DNA from: Clostridium sp. UBA3947
GTDB lineage: Bacteria > Bacillota > Clostridia > Clostridiales > Clostridiaceae
Direction: 5' to 3'
Assembly (NCBI GenBank): GCA_002385545.1
Contig: DGDR01000223.1
Span: forward strand, 1 to 11,519
DNA length: 11,519 nucleotides
Each line of letters opens with the position of its first letter. Position 1 is the stretch's first letter. Positions 6,756-11,519 of the stretch are shown here, piece by piece. The notes beneath the pieces were generated by a model that saw nothing but the letters and a program-made list of their open reading frames with translations, was not told where the DNA came from and searched no databases. A program made the position numbers and the translations under genes.

Positions 6756-7496
6756 ATGGAAAAGCAAAAGTTACTAAATACTTATGTTAATAATATTGAT
6801 ATGAATGAAGCCATCAGCGAGATTGAAAAAATGATTCAATCAAGCAGGAAATCCTACGTTGTTGCTATAAACGTTGATGTTGTTATAAAGATTGAAGAAG
6901 ATTCATATCTGAAAGAAATAGTGGATAAGGCAGATATGGTTTTAGTTGATGGAAAACCATTAATTTGGATTTCTAAAATTCACAAATCTCCAATAAAAGC
7001 TAAGATTTCTGGTTCTGATTTGGTTCCTGAACTTTGTGAAGTGGCAGCAAAGAAGGGATATAGCATATTTATTCTTGGAGGCAAGGAAGGAATAGCTAAA
7101 AAGGCTAGAGATAAAATGGAAGAAAAGCTACCTAACATAAAAATAGTTGGTACATATTCTCCTCCTTTTGGATTTGAAAAGGATGAGGAAGAACTAAAGA
7201 AGATTAATTCTTTAATTTCAGAAGCAAAGCCGGATTTATTAATAACCTGCTTTGGTTGTCCAAAACAGGAAAAGTTTATATATGAAAATATAGATAAGTA
7301 TGATGCAAAGGTATCCATTTGTGCAGGTGCTACAGTTGATTTTTTAGCTGGAAATGTTAAGCGTGCCCCAAAATGGATGAGTGAGCATGGCTTAGAATGG
7401 TTTTACAGATTTTTACAAGAACCTAAGAGATTGTTTAAACGTTATTTTGTAGATGATGTTAAAATATTAAAATTAATATGGAAGTATAGAAAATAG
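6756..7496 (+). CDS. WecG/TagA/CpsF-family glycosyltransferase
   Basis: This 246-aa GT26-family enzyme adds a sugar to a lipid-linked intermediate on the cytoplasmic side of the membrane; family members transfer ManNAc or ManNAcA (TagA, WecG) or other sugars in capsule pathways. Visible marks are VVAINVDVV (35-43), VDGKPLIW (64-71) with D65, the expected catalytic base, SGSDLVPELC (85-94), ILGGKEG (106-112), FGCPKQEKFI (166-175) and CAGATVDFLAGNVKRAPKWM (189-208). The C-terminal stretch from about 215, with QEPKRLFKRY, matches the basic membrane-binding tail of the family. The SD AAGGAA (6741-6746) precedes ATG 6756, 30 nt after gmhA. It is probably the second sugar transferase in the assembly line. 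The donor is unknown; the heptose and uronic acid donors made by this locus are candidates, but nothing in the sequence decides. Confidence 0.9.
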   Translation: MEKQKLLNTYVNNIDMNEAISEIEKMIQSSRKSYVVAINVDVVIKIEEDSYLKEIVDKADMVLVDGKPLIWISKIHKSPIKAKISGSDLVPELCEVAAKKGYSIFILGGKEGIAKKARDKMEEKLPNIKIVGTYSPPFGFEKDEEELKKINSLISEAKPDLLITCFGCPKQEKFIYENIDKYDAKVSICAGATVDFLAGNVKRAPKWMSEHGLEWFYRFLQEPKRLFKRYFVDDVKILKLIWKYRK

Positions 7497-7531
7497 TTTA
7501 TAAAGAAACACAGTCAGGTGGTCAATGGGAA

Positions 7532-8620
7532 ATGAAATTAGATAAATTAAATATTTTGTTCTTTACTAGAACTATGAAGCTTGGTGGTACAGAAAAAGTA
7601 GTGCTTCAGCTATGCGAAATTCTTAAACCAAGGGTAAATAAAATCATAGTATGTTCTTGCGGTGGTGTTAACACAGAGGTTCTGGATAGGATGGGGATAA
7701 AGCATTATGAAATCCCTGATATTGAAGATAAGAGCCCTAGTACCATCGCTTCAGTTTTTAAGACGGTTAAAAAAATAATAAAAAATGAGCAAATAAATGT
7801 TATCCATACTCATCATCGTATGGCGGCCTTTTATACTAAAGTACTTTCTTTTACTAGTAAATTTACCTTTATTAATACATCACATAATACATTTAATGAT
7901 AAGCGTGCTTTCACAAGGTTTGCATACAAAAATGCAAATCTAATAGCTTGTGGAGAAATGGTTAAAAGAAATTTAGTTCAACAGTATGGGATTCCTGAAA
8001 GTCAAGTAACTGTTATACATAATGCTGTGGAAGCCTATGATGGCTCTGAGGTAATTATAGAAGAGCTAAGGGATTTAAGGACACAGGGTTATTCCTTAGT
8101 GGGAAATGTGGGACGTTTATCTGAGCAGAAGGGAATGGAATACTTTTTAAGGTCCTTGCCTAAAGTAAAGGAAGTGTGTCCCAAAGTTAAGTATGTAATA
8201 GTTGGAGATGGGGAAGATAGGAATAAACTAGAGTCTTTAACTATAGAACTTGGTATAGAAAAAGATGTTATATTTCTTGGGTATCGCAGTGATATAAGAA
8301 ATGTAATGTGTCAGTTAGATTTTATTGTACTAAGCTCCTTATGGGAAGGACTACCTTTAACACCTATCGAGGCATTTTCTGTAGGGAAAACAGTTATAGC
8401 TACTGCAGTAGATGGTAGTGTTGAAATAGTTAATAATAATAGAAATGGTTTTTTAGTATCACCTAGGAATTCGGATGAGATTGCTGATAGAGTAATTGAA
8501 CTTATAAATAATCCAAAGCTTAGGAAAGCATTTGAGATAGAGGCCACAAAAACCTATAATCAGGAATTCTCATTCACAAAATATAGTGAAAGAGTGATAG
8601 AATATTATTCGAAATTGTAG
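7532..8620 (+). CDS. GT4-family (GT-B fold) glycosyltransferase
   Basis: This 362-aa retaining glycosyltransferase is probably cytoplasmic and membrane-associated, and extends the repeat unit. The N-terminal acceptor domain starts with a beta strand and the loop KLGGTEKVV (16-24), typical of GT4 enzymes. HTHH (92-95) and HNAVE (163-167) follow. The donor domain has GNVGRLSEQKG (191-201), VGDGEDR (224-230) and the E-x7-E motif in EGLPLTPIE (E272, E280), used for nucleotide-sugar binding. ATG 7532 is preceded by CAGGTGG (7515-7521). An earlier out-of-frame ATG at 7525 opens only a 6-codon frame (7525-7545) overlapping the true start; it is too close to the SD to be preferred. The gap to the previous gene is 35 nt. 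Donor and linkage cannot be predicted. Confidence 0.88.
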   Translation: MKLDKLNILFFTRTMKLGGTEKVVLQLCEILKPRVNKIIVCSCGGVNTEVLDRMGIKHYEIPDIEDKSPSTIASVFKTVKKIIKNEQINVIHTHHRMAAFYTKVLSFTSKFTFINTSHNTFNDKRAFTRFAYKNANLIACGEMVKRNLVQQYGIPESQVTVIHNAVEAYDGSEVIIEELRDLRTQGYSLVGNVGRLSEQKGMEYFLRSLPKVKEVCPKVKYVIVGDGEDRNKLESLTIELGIEKDVIFLGYRSDIRNVMCQLDFIVLSSLWEGLPLTPIEAFSVGKTVIATAVDGSVEIVNNNRNGFLVSPRNSDEIADRVIELINNPKLRKAFEIEATKTYNQEFSFTKYSERVIEYYSKL

Positions 8621-8647
8621 ATTTGCAAGGAATAGAGGTAGATAGAA

Positions 8648-9742
8648 ATGGATAGAGTAGTTGCTTTTATATCTCATTTGTCTAAGGGTGGTGCTCAGAG
8701 GGTTTTTGTAAATGTTATAAATTATTTGCATAGAAATGGAATTGATGTTAAAGTTGTTACTCAAACCCTTGACGATGCAGTTTATCAGGATGAGATTGAT
8801 AAGGGAATTGAGATTGTTGATTTGAAGGCACCTAGTGCTAAGGCATCTTTGCCTCAGCTTTTAAAATATCTTAAAAATAATGATATTGATTGTGCCATAG
8901 CATTTAGTCCAGAACTTGCAGTGAACTTATGGCTAGTGAGGAAGTTCCTTAGAAAAAGGTTTGCTATTGTTGGTAGATGTATTAATACCTTAAGTTATGA
9001 ACTTAAATATGCAGACTCCTTTTTTAGGAAGCATATTACTCACAATTTAATTAAGTGGTTTTACCATAGGGTGGACCATGTAATAGCTCAATCTTCTGGG
9101 ATGGCTGAAGACCTAGTAGAAAATTTTGGTTTTAGAAGTGAGCAAGTTACTGTTATAAATAATCCAGTAGCTCCTATTTTTGAGGCTGAGATGGAAAATG
9201 AGTCAGATGATATCATAAGAGAAAATGCAATCTTATATGTGGGAAGATTAGAGCAGCAAAAAGGATTACAAATGCTATTAAATGCCTTTGCTAATATGTC
9301 AAACAAAAGTGTTATGCTCTATATTGTTGGCTCTGGTAGCCAGAAGGAAGAATTAGAGCAGCTAGCTCTTGAATTAAAAATTAATGATAGAGTTAATTTT
9401 ATTGATCATACTAAGCAAATTATAGAATATTATAAAAAGGTTAAGGTTACAGCTCTAAGTTCTTATTTCGAAGGCTTTCCAAATGTTCTTATAGAATCTA
9501 TTGCATGCGGTACACCAGTGGTAGCTTATGACTTACCAAGCGGACCTAAAGAGATTATACAAGAGAATGATAATGGTTTTTTAGTAAAATACTTAGATGT
9601 TCAAGAACTATCAGAAAAGCTTGATCTTGCACTGGATAAGTCTTGGAACTCTTATTTAGTTAAGAAAACCGCTGAGCGATACAGTGCTAAATATATTATG
9701 GAAAAGTATAAGAAATTAGTAGAAGAAGCTCTGAATAAGTGA
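8648..9742 (+). CDS. GT4-family glycosyltransferase
   Basis: This second GT-B-fold transferase (364 aa) shares the same plan as its upstream neighbour but differs in sequence. The acceptor domain has HLSKGGAQRVF (10-20). The donor domain begins near YVGRLEQQKG (197-206) and continues with IVGSGSQKEEL (226-236), the E-x7-E motif in FEGFPNVLIE (E275, E283), and CGTPVVAYDLPSGPKEII (287-304). The GAQRVF start and the SGPKEII segment resemble GT4 enzymes of capsule loci that use UDP-GalNAc or UDP-Gal type donors; this is only a weak hint. A basic, aromatic segment (about 97-140, with RKFLRKR and FFRKH) may help membrane binding. ATG 8648 is preceded by AAGGAA (8627-8632) and GAGGT (8635-8639), 27 nt after the previous stop. 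It is likely the third sugar-adding step after priming. Confidence 0.88.
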   Translation: MDRVVAFISHLSKGGAQRVFVNVINYLHRNGIDVKVVTQTLDDAVYQDEIDKGIEIVDLKAPSAKASLPQLLKYLKNNDIDCAIAFSPELAVNLWLVRKFLRKRFAIVGRCINTLSYELKYADSFFRKHITHNLIKWFYHRVDHVIAQSSGMAEDLVENFGFRSEQVTVINNPVAPIFEAEMENESDDIIRENAILYVGRLEQQKGLQMLLNAFANMSNKSVMLYIVGSGSQKEELEQLALELKINDRVNFIDHTKQIIEYYKKVKVTALSSYFEGFPNVLIESIACGTPVVAYDLPSGPKEIIQENDNGFLVKYLDVQELSEKLDLALDKSWNSYLVKKTAERYSAKYIMEKYKKLVEEALNK

Positions 9743-9778
9743 TAATAAATATTTTAATTTATCTAAGGAGAAAAATTA

Positions 9779-11020
9779 ATGTGGTATAACATATTATTTA
9801 TTCTAACAGTTTTTATAAGTGCTATAAGTTTTAGAATTCCAGGAGTAAATTACTGGGATGAAGCTGTTGTTCCTATTTTATTTTTTCTAGCGATTAAGAA
9901 ATTAGAGGTACCATCTATTCAACTTTTAAAACAGCAGCTAAAGAAATATGCATTACTTATTATATTGGTTCTAATAGGATTGTTAGGAAATATAGTTCAC
10001 TTTGGTATTCAGCCAAGCTTTGTGGCTATAGTAAAAGATGTGATTTCTATTTTAAAATTCCCTTTAGCCATTTTCTTGTTGAACTTTCCTCGCCCCATAG
10101 AAAATCAAAGGAAGATAACCCATAAAGCAGCGTATATTTCAAAGATTATAATAATAATTACTTCCCTTATAGCCCTGATTGGATATTTTGTTAATATTGG
10201 TGTTTACACATCAGAAGTTAGAATGGTTAAATGCTTTACCTTTGTTTTTAGGCACCCGACCTTTTTTGTGTTTTCTTATATAATAACTCTTGCGGTCTTA
10301 ATGGCAGATTCTATTGAAAAAAATAAATGGTATATTATTGCCAATTGCTTATTGCTATTTATGGCACAAAGAAGTAAGGGTTACTTGATAATATTAGTAG
10401 CAGTGATAGTAGTAATAGTTGGGACAGAGAGAATTCGTACTTTATGTAAGAACTTTACTGGTGACTCAAAAATTAAATATAGATATTTGGTTGTTGGTAT
10501 AGTAATCTTGTCACTTTTAGTTGCAGTAGTTAGCAAAAGTAAAATTGAGGAAAATGTTAAATATGGCTTAACAGCTGCAAGACCAGCATTATATATAACC
10601 GGATTTAAAATTGCCCTTGATATGTTTCCACTAGGCTCAGGTTTTGGAACATTCGCATCTACTTTATCTGGGGAATATTATTCAAATATATACAAAATGT
10701 ATGGGATTTCAAATGTGTATGGTTTGACACCAGAAAAATATAATTATATGGCAGATGTTTTCTGGCCCTATATATATGGACAGTTCGGATTTTTTGGTTT
10801 AGTAGCATATATTGCATTACTTTTTAAGATCTTTAAAAGGCAAATAATTAGACTTGAGGATTACAATAAGATAATAGCTTATATTACTCTATGGATATAT
10901 ATGATTTTTGCCAGTAGTGCTGAAACCTTTTTTACCAATGAAACTGCTTTGCAAGCAGTATTACTCCTCAATATATTTATTGGGGTAGACAAGGAAAAGG
11001 AACTTAAGGAAACTTCATAG
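9779..11020 (+). CDS. Wzy/WaaL-like O-antigen polymerase or ligase, polytopic membrane protein
   Basis: This 413-aa protein is hydrophobic, with about 10-12 predicted membrane segments. The clearest are near 57-76, 80-102, 121-141, 158-176, 184-216 (two), 236-252, 332-351, 362-379 and 387-402. A long polar loop (about 253-331), expected outside the membrane, carries ARPALYITGFKIALDMFP (267-284) followed by LGSGFGTF (285-292). This R-x(n)-W/Y...P-x-G-x-G-x-G-x-F arrangement is the conserved loop pattern of the O-antigen ligase/polymerase superfamily. In a Wzx/Wzy pathway it would join lipid-linked repeat units on the outer face. The position after the glycosyltransferases and the lack of another candidate favour polymerase over ligase. 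AAGGAG (9765-9770) precedes ATG 9779, 36 nt after the previous gene. No companion flippase lies in the window. Confidence 0.82.
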   Translation: MWYNILFILTVFISAISFRIPGVNYWDEAVVPILFFLAIKKLEVPSIQLLKQQLKKYALLIILVLIGLLGNIVHFGIQPSFVAIVKDVISILKFPLAIFLLNFPRPIENQRKITHKAAYISKIIIIITSLIALIGYFVNIGVYTSEVRMVKCFTFVFRHPTFFVFSYIITLAVLMADSIEKNKWYIIANCLLLFMAQRSKGYLIILVAVIVVIVGTERIRTLCKNFTGDSKIKYRYLVVGIVILSLLVAVVSKSKIEENVKYGLTAARPALYITGFKIALDMFPLGSGFGTFASTLSGEYYSNIYKMYGISNVYGLTPEKYNYMADVFWPYIYGQFGFFGLVAYIALLFKIFKRQIIRLEDYNKIIAYITLWIYMIFASSAETFFTNETALQAVLLLNIFIGVDKEKELKETS

Positions 11021-11061
11021 CTTGTTTACTTAGCTATAGTTTTACAACAAGGAGAGATTAT

Positions 11062-11519
11062 ATGTTAGATAAATTTATAGATAATCCATGGAGAATATTT
11101 AATGTGATTGCAGCTAAAGGTTTGTTAAACTGGATGCCAGATGAAGCTTATTTGAAATTGAGATATCGGGCATCATTGGGTAAAAAACTAAATTTGAATA
11201 ATCCTACAAGTTTTAATGAAAAAATTCAATGGTTAAAGCTTTTTGATCGTAATCCAGAATACACAAAAATGGTTGATAAGTTTGAGGTTAAGAAGTATGT
11301 AGCAGATATTATTGGTGAGGAATATATTGTTCCAACCTTAGGGATATGGGAGACCTTCAATGGCATTGATTTTGATGGTCTCCCCAACCAATTTGTTCTA
11401 AAGTGTACCCATGATAGTGGTGGTCTAGTTATTTGCAAAGATAAAGGGAACTTAGATATTGAAGCTGCCAGAAGGAAAATAGAAAAGTCTTTAAGAGTAA
11501 ATTATTTTAAGTGGGGGCG
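11062..11519 (+). CDS. TupA-like ATP-grasp protein, N-terminal part (cut by window end)
   Basis: The frame is open from ATG 11062 to the last base: 152 codons plus two bases (CG, which would fit Arg). Recognisable family segments are LNNPTSFNEKIQWLKL (45-60), DKFEVKKYV (72-80), VPTLGIWE (90-97) and FVLKCTHDSGG (111-121). These match TupA-like ATP-grasp proteins, often labelled glycosyltransferases in capsule loci, which are usually around 280-330 aa. The family is thought to form an amide or peptide bond using ATP; TupA was named from teichuronopeptide synthesis in an alkaliphilic Bacillus. Here it could link an amino acid to a uronic acid carboxyl group supplied by the Ugd/epimerase branch, but that is inference. 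SD AAGGAGAG (11049-11056) precedes the start, 41 nt after the polymerase gene. The C-terminal catalytic half is outside the window. Confidence 0.85.
   Translation, partial: MLDKFIDNPWRIFNVIAAKGLLNWMPDEAYLKLRYRASLGKKLNLNNPTSFNEKIQWLKLFDRNPEYTKMVDKFEVKKYVADIIGEEYIVPTLGIWETFNGIDFDGLPNQFVLKCTHDSGGLVICKDKGNLDIEAARRKIEKSLRVNYFKWG

Noticed and set aside
6980..7318. 112-codon reading frame on the minus strand inside the WecG/TagA gene
   Set aside because: It is fully antisense to a well-supported gene, is low-complexity (Ser/Phe-rich), and has no recognisable family; a shadow frame.
7525..7545. Six-codon frame (ATG at 7525) overlapping the start of the first GT4 gene
   Set aside because: The SD spacing fits ATG 7532 better, and nothing indicates a functional leader peptide.
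8570..8764. Minus-strand frame spanning the junction of the two GT4 genes
   Set aside because: It overlaps two well-supported plus-strand genes, and its composition is that of a complement of AT-rich coding sequence.
11017..11037. Hairpin ATAGCT / AGCTAT followed by AGTTTT as a terminator after the polymerase gene
   Set aside because: The stem is only 6 bp with two G-C pairs and a poor T run, and the next gene follows in 41 nt with a strong SD; too weak to call.
11226..11438. 70-codon minus-strand frame near the window end
   Set aside because: It lies antisense to the TupA-like gene, whose plus-strand translation has clear conserved motifs.

Overview
The window is an AT-rich, single-strand (+) surface-polysaccharide locus. 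SD sequences are strong (AGGAGG and AAGGAG types), gene spacing is short, and Ala/Lys/Ile codons are A/T-ending. The source is most likely a low-GC Gram-positive (Firmicutes), plausibly a Clostridia/Lachnospiraceae-type gut or rumen bacterium. No lineage marker is present, so this assignment is an inference from base composition and gene style.

Layout. Positions 1-135 are a compositionally odd, C-rich, repeat-like stretch whose first 15 bases are identical to part of the Tn5/Nextera mosaic end. It may be an assembly-edge artefact. Positions 136-548 are AT-rich non-coding DNA with a good sigma-A-type promoter (450-478) and a leader of about 64 nt. Ten complete genes and one cut by the window end then follow in the same direction: a priming phosphoglycosyl transferase (549-1202); a gap of 154 nt with a terminator-like stem; UDP-glucuronate 4-epimerase (1357-2388); UDP-glucose 6-dehydrogenase (2458-3708); heptose kinase HddA (3726-4727); a fused heptose-1-P guanylyltransferase and heptose bisphosphate phosphatase (4749-6038); heptose isomerase GmhA (6066-6725); a WecG/TagA-type glycosyltransferase (6756-7496); two GT4-type glycosyltransferases (7532-8620, 8648-9742); a Wzy/WaaL-like polytopic membrane protein (9779-11020); and the N-terminal part of a TupA-like ATP-grasp protein (11062 to the end).

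How they work together. The dehydrogenase and epimerase convert UDP-Glc to UDP-GlcA and then UDP-GalA. GmhA, HddA and the fusion protein together give all four activities needed to turn sedoheptulose 7-phosphate into GDP-D-glycero-alpha-D-manno-heptose. The priming enzyme loads the first sugar phosphate onto undecaprenyl phosphate, the three glycosyltransferases extend the repeat unit, and the Wzy-like protein polymerises or ligates it. The ATP-grasp protein may attach an amino acid to a uronic acid carboxyl group. The predicted product is an acidic, heptose-containing capsule, exopolysaccharide or cell-wall glycan. No flippase, chain-length regulator or tyrosine kinase is seen; these may lie outside the window.
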